Part shown: one piece after another, positions 1 through 8,608 of the stretch
How positions within the stretch are numbered: the stretch's first letter is position 1
Layout of the letters: each line of letters begins with the position of its first letter
Assembly: GCA_963828715.1 (NCBI GenBank)
Contig: CAWHFX010000008.1
Span: 62,001 to 126,000, forward strand
DNA length: 64,000 bases
From: JAQGMV01 sp963828715
GTDB lineage: Bacteria; Pseudomonadota; Gammaproteobacteria; Burkholderiales; SG8-41
Direction of reading: 5' to 3'
The notes under the pieces: generated by a model
Seen by the model: the letters and a program-made list of their open reading frames with translations, nothing else
Told to the model about the DNA's origin: nothing
Databases searched by the model: none
Position numbers and translations under genes: made by a program

Positions 1-441
1 GCATTCCTCTTCCACACGCCGAACGAGCACAAGGCACCCGTGCAGGAGCCGGCCGTGTTCGTGCCCCTCGAAACGTTTACGGTCAACCTCCTCCCGACGG
101 ACGGGGTGCAGCAGTATCTGCAGGTGAACGTTACGCTGAAGATCTCCGGCCGTGCGAACGAGGAGGCAGTGAAGAGCCGCATGCCGGAAGTGCGCAACGG
201 CATCCTCATGCTGCTCTCGGGCAAGCGCGCCAACGAGCTGTTGTCGTCGGCCGGCAAGGAGAAGCTCGCGCTCGACGTTGGTGACGCCGTGCGCAAGCTC
301 GTCGAGCCTGCGAAGCCGGCGGAGAAAAGCGAAGTGCCAGCTGCGCCGGAAGCGAGCGCCGCCCCTGCGGCGGAAGGTAACTCCGGAGCGCAAGCGCCTC
401 GTCAGTTCGAGGTGCTCTTCACGGGCTTCATCATCCAGTAA
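1..441 (+). CDS. fliL: FliL, flagellar basal body-associated protein (5' truncated by window)
   Basis: An open frame runs in from the left edge to a TAA at 439-441, so the N-terminus and its membrane anchor lie outside. The visible part is the periplasmic FliL domain: a segment reading FVPLETFTVNLLP, then QQYLQVNVTLKI and MPEVRNGILMLLSGK, all typical of the family. A low-complexity Ala/Pro/Glu stretch follows and the protein ends in FEVLFTGFIIQ. FliL sits around the stator at the inner membrane and supports MotAB function. It is followed at once by fliM, the usual gene order. This is the only gene besides fliQ that reads cleanly in the first 4.3 kb. Confidence 0.93.
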   Translation, partial: AFLFHTPNEHKAPVQEPAVFVPLETFTVNLLPTDGVQQYLQVNVTLKISGRANEEAVKSRMPEVRNGILMLLSGKRANELLSSAGKEKLALDVGDAVRKLVEPAKPAEKSEVPAAPEASAAPAAEGNSGAQAPRQFEVLFTGFIIQ

Positions 442-445
442 TGCG

Positions 446-1435
446 ATGAGCAAGGACTTCCTCTCGCAGGACGAAGTCGATGCGCTCCTCTCCGGCGTGA
501 CCGGGGAGGTCGAGGAGGCGCCCGAAGACCAGAGATCCGCGTGGCATACGGCCGTACAACCTCGCGACGCAGGAACGCATCGTTCGCGGGCGGATGCCGA
601 CGCTCGAGATCATCAACGAGCGTTTCGCGCGACTGCTGCGCATCGGACTCTTCAACTTCGTGCGCCGCACCGCGGAAATCTCGGTCGGACCGGTGCGCGT
701 CGCAGAAGTACAGCGAGTTCGTGCGCAACCTCGTCGTGCCGACCAACCTGAACCTGGTGCAGGCGAAACCGCTGCGCGGCACCGCGCTCTTCATCTTCGA
801 TCCGGACCTCGTGTATCTCGTGATCGACAACCTGTTCGGCGGCAGCGGCGAGTTCCACACGCGCGTCGAAGGCCGCGATTTCACGGTCAGACCGAGCAGC
901 GCATCATCCAGCGCCTGCTCAGTGTCGTGTTCGAGGATCTCGAGAAGTCGTGGGCGCCGGTGCTCTCCGCTGAAGTTCGAGTACATGCGCTCGGAAATGA
1001 ACACGCAGTTCGCGAACATCGCGACGCCCAACGAAGTGGTCGTGGTGACGACGTTCAACATCGAGCTCGGCACCGCGGGCGGCGAGTTCCACATCTGCAT
1101 GCCGTACTCGATGATCGAGCCGATTCGCGACGCGCTCTACAGCAGCATCCAGGGCGAGCAGATGGAAATCGACAAGCGGTGGGTGAAGCTGCTGTCGCGC
1201 CAGGTGCAGTCGGCGGACGTCGAACTGGTCGTGAATCTCGGCACGGTCGAGCTCACGTCTCAAGGAAGTGCTGAACATGCAGGTGGGCGACGTGATCTCG
1301 CTCGAGCATTCCGCAGCCGCTGGTCGCGGAAGTCGACAGCGTCCCGGTGCTGGAACTGCAGCTGCGGCGTATTCAACGGACACTACGCGCTCCAGGTGCG
1401 AAAACCTCGTGAGCTGCGACGAACGAGACAACTGA
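446..1435 (+). CDS. fliM: FliM, flagellar motor switch protein (frame broken by about 8 single-base indels)
   Basis: FliM is the C-ring protein that binds phosphorylated CheY and sets rotor direction. The start MSKDFLSQDEVDALLSG at 446 is the conserved FliM N-terminus (the CheY-P binding peptide). The rest is recognisable but scattered over three frames: RPYNLATQERIVRGRMPTLE, NLVVPTNLNLVQAKPLRGTA, LVYLVIDNLFGGSGEFHTR, TEQRIIQRLLSVVFEDLEK, EYMRSEMNTQFANIATPNE. Frame changes fall near 533, 690, 893, 967, 1258, 1304, 1355 and 1405: seven one-base insertions and one deletion, after which the frame closes on TGA 1433-1435. The corrected length, about 327 residues, is normal. No other stops have accumulated, so I read this as sequence error rather than gene decay. 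Confidence 0.88.
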
Positions 1436-1874
1436 TGGAGAACGGCATGATGCGACGACAGCGACGAGCCCTGCACGACGAGGGCGCACGACAACGACTG
1501 GGCGCGCGGCGATGGCCGAACAGGCCGAGGCGCGAGGCGAGCACGCCGGCACGGCGCGCCGCGCCGCCGGTGTTCGAGCAGTTCTCCGCCGCAGCCGCAA
1601 ATCGGCGGGCACGCACGACATCGACCTCATCCTCGACATCCCGGTTCAGCTCACGGTCGAGCTCGGGCGCACCAAGATCGCGATCAAGAACCTGCTGCAG
1701 CTCGCGCAGGGCTCGGTGGTCGAGCTCGACGGCCTGGCCGGCGAGCCGATGGACGTGCTCGTCAACGGCTGCCTCATCGCCCAGGGCGAAGTGGTCGTCG
1801 TCAACGACAAGTTCGGCATCCGCCTGACCGACATCATCACGCCGTCCGAACGCATCCGGAAACTCAAGCGATGA
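1435..1874 (+). CDS. fliN: FliN, flagellar motor switch protein (frameshifted in its N-terminal half)
   Basis: FliN builds the lower part of the C-ring. The start ATG overlaps the fliM stop (TGATG). The C-terminal SpoA-type domain is intact from about 1612: HDIDLILDIPVQLTVELGRT, IKNLLQLAQGSVVELDGLAG, EPMDVLVNGCLIAQGEVVVV, then NDKFGIRLTDIITPSERI. The N-terminal linker, normally variable, changes frame several times between about 1447 and 1612; pieces such as AHDEGA and WARAMAEQAEA can be recovered in neighbouring frames. The corrected length is about 146 residues, normal for a FliN with a linker. It overlaps fliO by four bases (ATGA). Confidence 0.88.
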
Positions 1875-2501
1875 AGAGCCAGGCAGCAGCATCATGCCGA
1901 AACGCGTCATGCAGGTGTTCGTCCTCGTGCGCGGCCGCGCTCTTCGCGTTACGCCCATGGCGCTCCGACGGGCGCCACGGCCGACGTTCTCTCGCCGGGC
2001 ACGATGCTGCAGTTCGCATTCGGCCTCGGCACCGTGCTCGCCCTGATCGTCGCGGCCGGCTGGTTGATGAAGAAGTCCGCGTTCGGCAAGTCCGCCCCTG
2101 GCATCATCAAGGTCGTGGCAGGCGCGGCGGTCGGTCAGCGCGAGCGCGTGGTCGTCGTGGAAGTCGGACGACGTGCGCATGGTCCTCGGCGTTGCGCCCG
2201 GACGCGTGACCGCGCTGCACACGATCCTCCTGCGTCGCCCGGCAGTGAGCGACAGCCGGCGCAGCGCCGTGCTCACCGCAGCTCTGGAGGACAGAAAGCC
2301 GATGCCGCGCAGAACGCGCAGCGCCGCCAGCTCAGGCGTGGATCGAGGCTCAGAAGACAGCCGCTGCCGATGATGCGGCACCACCGTGAAGCCTGAAGTG
2401 CGCACGCCGGCTCCGAGGCGAAGCGCCGGGGAGGACGCGGGCGCCGCCGCGAAGCTGAAAGCATGGCTCAAGGAAAACAAGGAGGCGGCGATGCGCGTTA
2501 A
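1871..2501 (+). CDS. fliO: FliO, flagellar export apparatus assembly protein (frameshifted, end uncertain)
   Basis: FliO is a small membrane protein that helps assemble the FliP ring. It is placed here by position (between fliN and fliP) and by content: a hydrophobic segment LQFAFGLGTVLALIVAAGWL around 2004-2063, then GIIKVVAGAAVGQRERVVVV and, in another frame, VRMVLGVAPGRVTALHT, the conserved FliO core. The start ATG at 1871 overlaps the fliN stop. The reading frame changes at least three times. The C-terminal charged tail (LKAWLKENKE) leads to a TAA at 2499-2501 in one frame, but the true stop cannot be fixed without a corrected sequence. Confidence 0.78.
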
Positions 2502-3242
2502 TCGTGGCTCATCGCCGCTGCGCGGGCCGCATGCGCGATCGCGATTCCGGCGTGGGCTCAGACCGCCGGCATGCCCGCGGTAACCAGCTCGCCCGTCGCC
2601 GGCGGCGGGCAGACGTACACGCTTGAGTCTGCAGACGCTGCTGCTGCTGACCTCGCTCACGTTCCTGCCCGCGGTGCTGCTGATGATGACGGGCTTCACG
2701 CGCATCGTGATCGTGCTCTCGCTCATGCGTCAGGCGCTCGGAACGCCGGCTTCGCCGCCGAACCAGGTGCTGATCGGGCTCGTCGCTCTTCCTCACGTTC
2801 TTCGTGATGTCGCCGGTGCTCGACAGGATCTATAGCGACGCATACAAGCCGTTCTCCGAAAACCGCATCACGATGGAACAGGCACTGGATCGCGGTGCCG
2901 TTCCGTTGCGCACGTTCATGCTGCGGCAGACGCGCGAGGCCGATCTCTCGCTGTTCGTGAAGCTTTCGAACGAGCGCGATGCCAGCCCGCGCCGAGGACG
3001 TGCCGATGAAGGTGCTCATTCCGGCGTACGTGACGAGCGAGCTCAAGACCGCGTTCCAGATCGGGTTCGTCGTCTTCATCCCGTTTCTCATCATCGACAT
3101 GCTGGTCGCCAGCGTGCTGATGTCGATGGGGATGATGATGGTCTCGCCGGTTCTGATTGCGCTGCCGTTCAAGATCATGCTCTTCGTGCTGGTGGACGGG
3201 TGGAACCTGCTCATCGGCTCGCTCGCACAAAGCTTCGGCTGA
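2491..3242 (+). CDS. fliP: FliP, flagellar type III export gate protein (frameshifted)
   Basis: FliP is the main subunit of the export gate core. ATG 2491 has GGAGG upstream at about 2480. Removing one stray base near 2497 and restoring one near 2507 gives a signal peptide ending AIAIPAWAQ, as FliP normally has. Strong family blocks follow: LQTLLLLTSLTFLPAVLLMM, TGFTRIVIVLSLMRQALGTP, YVTSELKTAFQIGFVVFIPF, LIIDMLVASVLMSMGMMMVS and VDGWNLLIGSLAQSF to the TGA at 3240-3242. Frame changes are visible near 2497-2507, 2622, 2786 and 2980. The corrected protein is about 250 residues, the usual length. Confidence 0.9.
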
Positions 3243-3265
3243 CCGCACACGGAAGGATTCCAACC

Positions 3266-3535
3266 ATGAATTCGACCGCCGTTATCGCGCTCCTCAGCCA
3301 GGCGCTCGAGATGACGCTGCTCGTTTCGGCGCCGCTCCTGCTGACCGCGCTTGCGATCGGTCTCGTGGTCAGCATTTTCCAGGCGGCCACGCAAATCAAC
3401 GAGATGACGCTCTCGTTCATTCCCAAGCTGATCGGCGTCTTCGTGGCCGTGGTGGTTGCAGGACCGTGGATACTCCAGCTCATGGTGGACTTCACCCAGC
3501 GGCTGTTCGCGACCATTCCGACGCTCGCGAGCTAG
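3266..3535 (+). CDS. fliQ: FliQ, flagellar type III export gate protein
   Basis: This 89-residue protein has two hydrophobic helices, MTLLVSAPLLLTALAIGLVV and LIGVFVAVVVAGPWILQLMV, joined by the family signature SIFQAATQINEMTLSFIPK. FliQ is a small integral membrane subunit of the export gate alongside FliP and FliR. The start ATG is preceded by GGAAGG at 3251-3256. It is one of the few genes in this block with an undisturbed frame, and its length is standard. fliR begins seven bases downstream. Confidence 0.95.
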   Translation: MNSTAVIALLSQALEMTLLVSAPLLLTALAIGLVVSIFQAATQINEMTLSFIPKLIGVFVAVVVAGPWILQLMVDFTQRLFATIPTLAS

Positions 3536-3541
3536 GCAACC

Positions 3542-4312
3542 ATGCTGTCGGTTACGTCGGCTCAGCTCAACGGCTGGCTGATCGCATTCATCTGGCCTTT
3601 CACGCGGGTGCTCGGGCTGCTCGCCACCGCACCGGTCACCAGCGGTGCGCAGTTCCCGGCGCGCGGCAAGATCGCGCTGGCGCTTCCTGATCAGCGTCGT
3701 GATCGCGCCCACGTTGCCGGCAATGCCGGCCATCGACCCCGGCTCATGGGCGGGCCTCTGCCTCGCTTGCACGCGAGCTTGCGATCGGCCTCGTGCTCGG
3801 CTTCATGATGCGGCTCGTGTTCGTAGCGGTCGAGATGGCGGCGGAGCTGATCGGGCTGCAGATGGGACTCGGGTTCGCGCAGTTCTATGATGTTCAGATG
3901 GGAGCGCCGCACGCCGGTTCTCGGTCGTTTCTTCGGCCTCGCGGCGACGCTCACGTTTCTCGCGATCAACGGACACCTGCTGCTGCTATCGATACTCGCG
4001 GAAACGTTTCACACGCTGCCGATCGGCGATACCGTGGACGCGGGTTTCTGGCAGAGCGCGGCCTCGTCCGGGGGACAGTTCATCTACGCGGCTCTGTCGC
4101 TCTCGCTGCCGGTGATCGCGGCATTGCTCGTGACCAACCTCGCCCTCGGCGTGCTCAGCCGCGCGGCGCCTCAACTCAACATCTTCGCGGTCGGGTTCCC
4201 GATCACGCTCATGATCGGTTTCGCGGCGACACTGATGTCCGTTCCCTACTTCCTGCCGCTTTTCGAGCAGCTCGTGCAGCGTTCGGCCGACATGCTGATC
4301 GGATTGCGTTAG
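3542..4312 (+). CDS. fliR: FliR, flagellar type III export gate protein (frameshifted)
   Basis: FliR completes the export gate core. The N-terminus is readable from ATG 3542 (LSVTSAQLNGWLIAFIWPFT, then RVLGLLATAPVTSGAQFPAR). After an extra base near 3682 the frame continues as FLISVVIAPTLPAMPAIDP, shifts again near 3755 to IGLVLGFMMRLVFVAVEMAA and ELIGLQMGLGFAQFYD, and after a third shift near 3900 runs clean to TAG at 4310-4312 (VLGRFFGLAATLTFLAING; LNIFAVGFPITLMIGFAATL). The corrected length is about 256 residues with several membrane helices, as in the family. It is the last gene of the fliLMNOPQR run; flhB lies far away at 27162. Confidence 0.88.
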
Positions 4313-4441
4313 CTTCGAACCGCCACGCCTCACCCGCCAACGACGCGCTGGCGTCCAAACGCTTTCCACCCGACACGTTTGCCGCCGAGGAACGGAAAGG
4401 CGCATCATAGGCACGCCATTCTTTTGGATCGGGAGGGGGAC

Positions 4442-6598
4442 ATGGCGTCACGTCGCTGTCACACGGTGCTTGCGGCCGCAGTTGCCGCTGCGCTGGCCGT
4501 AGCGCCGGTTTATGCGCAGAAGGCAGGCAAGGACTCCATCGCAGGCGTAGTGAACGGACCCAGCGGCGTTGAAGCCGGTGTCTGGGTGATCGCCGAGACT
4601 ACGAATCTGCCGACGAAGTTCGCGAAGATCGTGGTCACCGATGACAAGGGTCGCTACGTCATTCCGCAGCTGCCGAAAGCGAATTATCTCGTGTGGTCGC
4701 GCGGCTACGGCTTGAGGGATTCGGAGAAAACGCAGGCCGCGCCAGGCAAAACGGTGAACATCAAGAGCGCTGCTGCAACGCCCCAGGAAGACGCGGAGCA
4801 CTATCCCGGCATGTATTGGTACTCGCTCATCAATATTCCTGGCGCGGATCAGTTCCCCGGGACCGGTGAGAAGGGCAACGGCATCTCGGACAACATAAAA
4901 ACACAGGAAGCGTGGGTCGACACGGTAAAGAACTCGTGCCAGTCGTGCCATGCGCTCGGGTCGATGGGTGTGCGCAAGGTTCCCGCGTTCTTCAAGGAAG
5001 GTTCGGAATCCTCCGTGGGTGCCTGGGGTAAACGTACCCAGGCTGGCCAGGCGATGACCAACATGATGACGACACTGGGCTTCATGGGGGTGGACGCCGC
5101 GCTGCGGCAGTTCGCGGACTGGACCGACCGCATCGAGAAGGGCGAGCTTCCATTCGCGAAGCCGCACCGGCCCGAAGGCGTCGAGCGCAACTTCGTCGTG
5201 ACGATGTGGGATTTCTCGACACCGAGGTACTACCTGCACGACGGCATCTCCACTTACCAGCACGACCCCCGCGTGAATGCGAACGGCCCGATCTACGGCG
5301 CGCCGGAGGAGAGCACCGACCTCATTCCCGTAGTCGATCCGGTTAAGCACCGCAATTACACGATCAAGCATCCGGTGCAGCCGGGCACGCCTTCTTCGAC
5401 GAAGCTGCCGATGACGCCTTCGGCCTACTGGGGGCCGGATCCGCTCTGGGACGGCTCCTCGAGCCTGCACAACGCGATGATGGACGCGCAGGGACGGGTT
5501 TATTTCAGCGCACGTTTTCGCGGTCCGGACAACCCGGCCTTCTGCAAGAAGGGTTCGGATCATCCGTCGGCCAAAGTGATGCCGCTCGAGCAGAACGGCC
5601 GCCAGCTGTCGATCTGGGATCCGAAGCAGAAGAAATGGTCTCACGTCGACACGTGCTTCTTCACGCACCATCTGTACTTCGCCAAGGACAAGGACCGCAC
5701 CCTCTGGCTCTCGCAGGGCGGCCCGGGATCGAGCAACGGCGTGATCGGCTGGGTCAAGACGAAGACGTTCTTCGAGACCGGCGACGCAGCGAAATCGCAG
5801 GGCTGGACACCCGTCGTCGTCGACACGAACGGCAACGGCAAACGCGACGCCTACGTCGAGCCGAACCAGCCCGTCGATCCAGCAAAGGACAAACGCATAC
5901 TCGGCGCCTTCTACGGCATCATGCCGAGCACGGTGGATGACTCCGTGTGGGGACAGACGATGGGCATCGGCTTCGCGCGCATCGACCAGCCCGGCTACGT
6001 CGTGCGCGTCATTCCCGGCCCGAATCCGGCGGAGACGTCGATCGCCGAGCTCTTCGTCCCGCCCGATGGCGCGTGGAGTCCGCGCGGCATCGACATGACG
6101 ACAGACGGCGTGATCTGGACGCCGCTCGCGAGCGGGCATTTCGCGAGCTTCGACCGTCGCAAGTGCACGCGCCCCCAGAACGGTCCGGACGCGCTTACAG
6201 GCAAGCTCTGTCCCGAGGGCTGGACCCTCCTCCGCATGCCCGGGCCGCAATTCCGTGGACTTCCGGAGTCAGGCAGCGCGAACCATTCGTACTACGTCTG
6301 GGTCGACCGCTACAACACGCTCGGCCTCGGCCGCAACGTGCCGATCTTCACGACGAACGGCGCCGAGGCGCTGACGGCTGTAGTCAATGGCAAGGTTGTC
6401 GAGATACGCGTGCCCTACCCGACCGGATTTTTCACGAAACTCCTGGACGCGAGGGTAGACGATCCGAAAGCCGGCTGGAAAGGCAAAGGCGTCTGGACGA
6501 TGTCGGGTACGCGGACCGTGTTCCACAACGAAGGCGGTACGGCGAACAGTCCGAAGGTCTATCACGTGCAATTGCGTCCGAACCCGCTGGCGAACTGA
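4442..6598 (+). CDS. Secreted protein with carboxypeptidase-like regulatory domain and one CxxCH haem motif
   Basis: A 718-residue protein starts at ATG 4442 behind a strong GGGAGGGGG. A signal peptide (Ala-rich, ending VAPVYAQ, about residues 1-27) sends it to the periplasm. Residues about 33-105 look like a carboxypeptidase regulatory-like beta-sandwich (GVVNGPSGVEAGVWVIAETT, then DKGRYVIPQLPKANYLVWSR). Around residue 160 is KNSCQSCHALGS, a CxxCH haem c attachment motif. The remaining about 500 residues are rich in Trp, Gly, Asp and Pro, with repeated WSPRGIDMTTDGVIWTPL-type blocks suggesting a beta-propeller of the Vgb or quinoprotein kind. The function is unknown; a role in periplasmic electron transfer or substrate oxidation is inference. 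It interrupts the flagellar genes, and flgL starts on the other strand about 2 kb on. Confidence 0.8.
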   Translation: MASRRCHTVLAAAVAAALAVAPVYAQKAGKDSIAGVVNGPSGVEAGVWVIAETTNLPTKFAKIVVTDDKGRYVIPQLPKANYLVWSRGYGLRDSEKTQAAPGKTVNIKSAAATPQEDAEHYPGMYWYSLINIPGADQFPGTGEKGNGISDNIKTQEAWVDTVKNSCQSCHALGSMGVRKVPAFFKEGSESSVGAWGKRTQAGQAMTNMMTTLGFMGVDAALRQFADWTDRIEKGELPFAKPHRPEGVERNFVVTMWDFSTPRYYLHDGISTYQHDPRVNANGPIYGAPEESTDLIPVVDPVKHRNYTIKHPVQPGTPSSTKLPMTPSAYWGPDPLWDGSSSLHNAMMDAQGRVYFSARFRGPDNPAFCKKGSDHPSAKVMPLEQNGRQLSIWDPKQKKWSHVDTCFFTHHLYFAKDKDRTLWLSQGGPGSSNGVIGWVKTKTFFETGDAAKSQGWTPVVVDTNGNGKRDAYVEPNQPVDPAKDKRILGAFYGIMPSTVDDSVWGQTMGIGFARIDQPGYVVRVIPGPNPAETSIAELFVPPDGAWSPRGIDMTTDGVIWTPLASGHFASFDRRKCTRPQNGPDALTGKLCPEGWTLLRMPGPQFRGLPESGSANHSYYVWVDRYNTLGLGRNVPIFTTNGAEALTAVVNGKVVEIRVPYPTGFFTKLLDARVDDPKAGWKGKGVWTMSGTRTVFHNEGGTANSPKVYHVQLRPNPLAN

Positions 6599-6631
6599 CG
6601 GCCTGCGGCCGGCGCATGCTGGCCTCATGCT

Positions 6632-6888
6632 CTGTCGCAGCACATGCCCGAGTCCGTCGGCCAGCCGGTCGTGGTCGACAGTCGTGGCGGGGCGAGCGGG
6701 ACCATCGCAGCGGCGCTGGTCGCGAAGGCGCCGGCTGACGGCGCAAGCGCCCCGACGTGCAGCCACGGTTGACCGAGATGGGCGGCGGAATTCGTGGGCA
6801 GCTCGCCTCAGGCCTTGAGCCAGCAGCTCGCGAACGACGTACGAGCCTGAGCGAAATAGTAAAAGAAGCGGAGGTGCGCGTCGAGTGA
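6632..6888 (+). pseudogene. Remnant of a Bug/TctC-type tripartite tricarboxylate receptor gene
   Basis: The stretch reads LSQHMPESVGQPVVVDSRGG, then ASGTIAAALVAKAPADG, which is the family's hallmark segment after the signal peptide (usually like LGQPVVVENRPGAGG..AKAPADGYT). At about 6747 it jumps straight to C-terminal family sequence, RPDVQPRLTEMGG and, after one more shift, FVGSSPQALSQQLAND, ending near KIVKEAEVRVE with TGA at 6886-6888. The middle two thirds of a normal protein of about 320 residues is missing, there is no start codon or signal peptide, and in-frame stops occur. It is a dead fragment. Such receptors are hugely expanded in Burkholderiales, which helps place the host. No other content was seen between 6599 and 6900. 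Confidence 0.8.
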
Positions 6889-6900
6889 CGCGGCGCGCGA

Positions 6901-7332
6901 TCAGCGCAATTCGACGACGGCGTGCGCCACGCGCTGCGCGATCGGCACGCGCGATTCGATGCCTTCGGAAAGTTCGACGATCAAATACTCGCGCGAGCCT
7001 TTTTCACGGCGCAGCTTGTCGGCCGTGCGGCGCAGAACCGGCATCACTTCGCCTTCTCCGCCCGTGATGAACCGCTTCATGGTCATTTCCACGCGGAAAC
7101 GGCGCTCGCCGAGGTCCTCGACTTCGACCCGCCAGTTCGGCGCAAGCGGGTCGACAAACAAGTAAATCAGGGCTCCGGCCACGATCGTTTCAGCGGGGAT
7201 ATGAAGCGACGGGCTCACGTCCAACTGCTTTGCAGGTATGAGCGTGCTCGGACCGTTATCTTCGATCGTGCTGCAGCCCGCCGCAAAAAGCACCGCGGCC
7301 GCGGCTGGGATTATTCCGAAGAGGCGCTTCAT
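6901..7332 (-). CDS. Small putative outer-membrane lipoprotein downstream of flgL
   Basis: This is a 143-residue protein whose first 20 residues form a lipoprotein signal peptide with lipobox LFAAGC, so Cys20 would be lipidated. The mature part includes SPSLHIPAETIVAGALIYLF, a hydrophobic stretch, then a region rich in charged residues (WRVEVEDLGERRFRVEMTMK, VMPVLRRTADKLRREKG) and ends VAHAVVELR. I do not recognise a named family. Its start overlaps the flgL stop by four bases (ATGA), so it is translated with flgL and sits at the end of the flg operon. A role at the cell envelope linked to the flagellum is inferred only from position. Confidence 0.75.
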   Translation of the reverse strand: MKRLFGIIPAAAAVLFAAGCSTIEDNGPSTLIPAKQLDVSPSLHIPAETIVAGALIYLFVDPLAPNWRVEVEDLGERRFRVEMTMKRFITGGEGEVMPVLRRTADKLRREKGSREYLIVELSEGIESRVPIAQRVAHAVVELR

Positions 7333-8606
7333 AGCAGATCGAACAGGTTCAGCCGGCTCACGAGCATGAACGACTTCTGCGCGGCCTCGAGATTGAACTG
7401 CCGCTTCGTGAGATCGGTCAGTGCCGAGGCATAGTCCAGGTCCTGCAGACGCGAGAGCTCGTCGTCGTACTGTGTCGCGAGACCCTGCGTCGTCGTGGTG
7501 ACCGCATCGATTTCCTGCAGCCGCGCGCCGACTGACGAACGGGTGGTCAGCACCTGGTCGAGCGCGCGATCCATGCTGTTCAGTGCGTCGTTGAGCCCGT
7601 TCTGATATGACGTATGTGAAGCCGGCGTGGAAGACACACCGGCCTCCAGCGTCTTGATGAGGCCGTTCAGGCTCGCGAACACGTCGCGTGTGCCTCGCAC
7701 CTGGATCGTGTCGCCGTCTTTAGGCGCACCCGTCACGCCCAATTGCACGCCTTCGTCGAACGCCGGTTCCGCGCCCTGACTCTTGAACGCGATAGCGGTA
7801 CCGGCGGTATAGACGCGCGCATACGGACCCCCGCTTGCTGCGGGCGCGTTCGTGAGCATCGACTTTCCACTCGCGTTGTCGACGATGTCATAAGTAGTCG
7901 TTCCCACGGCATCGACAGCAAAGCGAATGCTGTAATCCCTGCTGCTCGCGGCCCACGCCTGCGAGTTCGTCACGGTACCCAGATCCGCCACGGCTGTTCC
8001 GGCGTTGCTCGCACCCGTTGCGGCGACGAATGCGCCGTTTCCTTCCGGTATGCGCTGGAAAATCTCTGCGCCCGTGTCCGCAACGGCAATCCGCCGCTGC
8101 GCTCCGACCTGGAGGAGCCGCGCGCCTTCGTCACCCTGGTAGGTGACCACGCCTGGCGCACTTTCCACGAAGGGCTGTGTCCCGGCTTGCATGCCGGAAA
8201 AAAGATATTGGCCGCTTCCGTCGGTCCGGTTGGCGATGCCCAGCAACTCGGCGTAGAGACCCTTGAGACTCACGGCAATGCTGGTGCGATCGGAGTTCTG
8301 AAGACTGCCGTTGCCCGCATTGACAGCCAATGCCTTCACGTCCTGCAATACACGCGTCGCTTGCGCCAGCGCGTCCTCTTCGAGGCCGAGCGCATTCTGG
8401 GCGCTCTGGGCATTCGCTGCGTACTGAGCGTTGACGCCCTTCGCCTGGCTCACTGTCGTCGCGGCGGCCGCGCTGATGGGATCGTCCGAAGGCTTGAGCA
8501 CCCGCCGGCCGGCCGACACTTTCTGCTGCAGCTCTGCGAGCTCGCCCTGGTGCCGCTGGATGGCCGACGTGCCCAGCTCGTAAAGCATGCTCGTGGAGAT
8601 GCGCAT
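7329..8606 (-). CDS. flgL: FlgL, hook-filament junction protein (HAP3)
   Basis: The 425-residue protein has the flagellin-like N-terminus MRISTSMLYELGTSAIQRHQ with heptad-rich helix (ELAELQQKVSAGRRVLKPSD, DDPISAAAATTVSQ) and a matching C-terminal helix (QFNLEAAQKSFMLVSRLNLF). FlgL joins the hook, via FlgK, to the filament and is exported by the flagellar type III system. It starts two bases after the flgK stop and overlaps the downstream lipoprotein gene, so the three are one unit, probably read from the sigma-28 promoter found in front of flgK. Length and ends are normal for the family. Confidence 0.96.
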   Translation of the reverse strand: MRISTSMLYELGTSAIQRHQGELAELQQKVSAGRRVLKPSDDPISAAAATTVSQAKGVNAQYAANAQSAQNALGLEEDALAQATRVLQDVKALAVNAGNGSLQNSDRTSIAVSLKGLYAELLGIANRTDGSGQYLFSGMQAGTQPFVESAPGVVTYQGDEGARLLQVGAQRRIAVADTGAEIFQRIPEGNGAFVAATGASNAGTAVADLGTVTNSQAWAASSRDYSIRFAVDAVGTTTYDIVDNASGKSMLTNAPAASGGPYARVYTAGTAIAFKSQGAEPAFDEGVQLGVTGAPKDGDTIQVRGTRDVFASLNGLIKTLEAGVSSTPASHTSYQNGLNDALNSMDRALDQVLTTRSSVGARLQEIDAVTTTTQGLATQYDDELSRLQDLDYASALTDLTKRQFNLEAAQKSFMLVSRLNLFDLL

Positions 8607-8608
8607 CT

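Noticed and set aside
446..1435. Programmed ribosomal frameshifting in fliM
   Set aside because: There are about eight shifts in one gene, mostly of the same sense, without slippery heptamers, and similar ones in the next genes; sequence error explains them better.
4448..6250. A 600-codon ORF opposite the haem-motif protein gene
   Set aside because: It lies wholly antisense to a gene with signal peptide, strong ribosome site and domain content; its composition (Arg/His-rich) is that of a GC-rich shadow frame.
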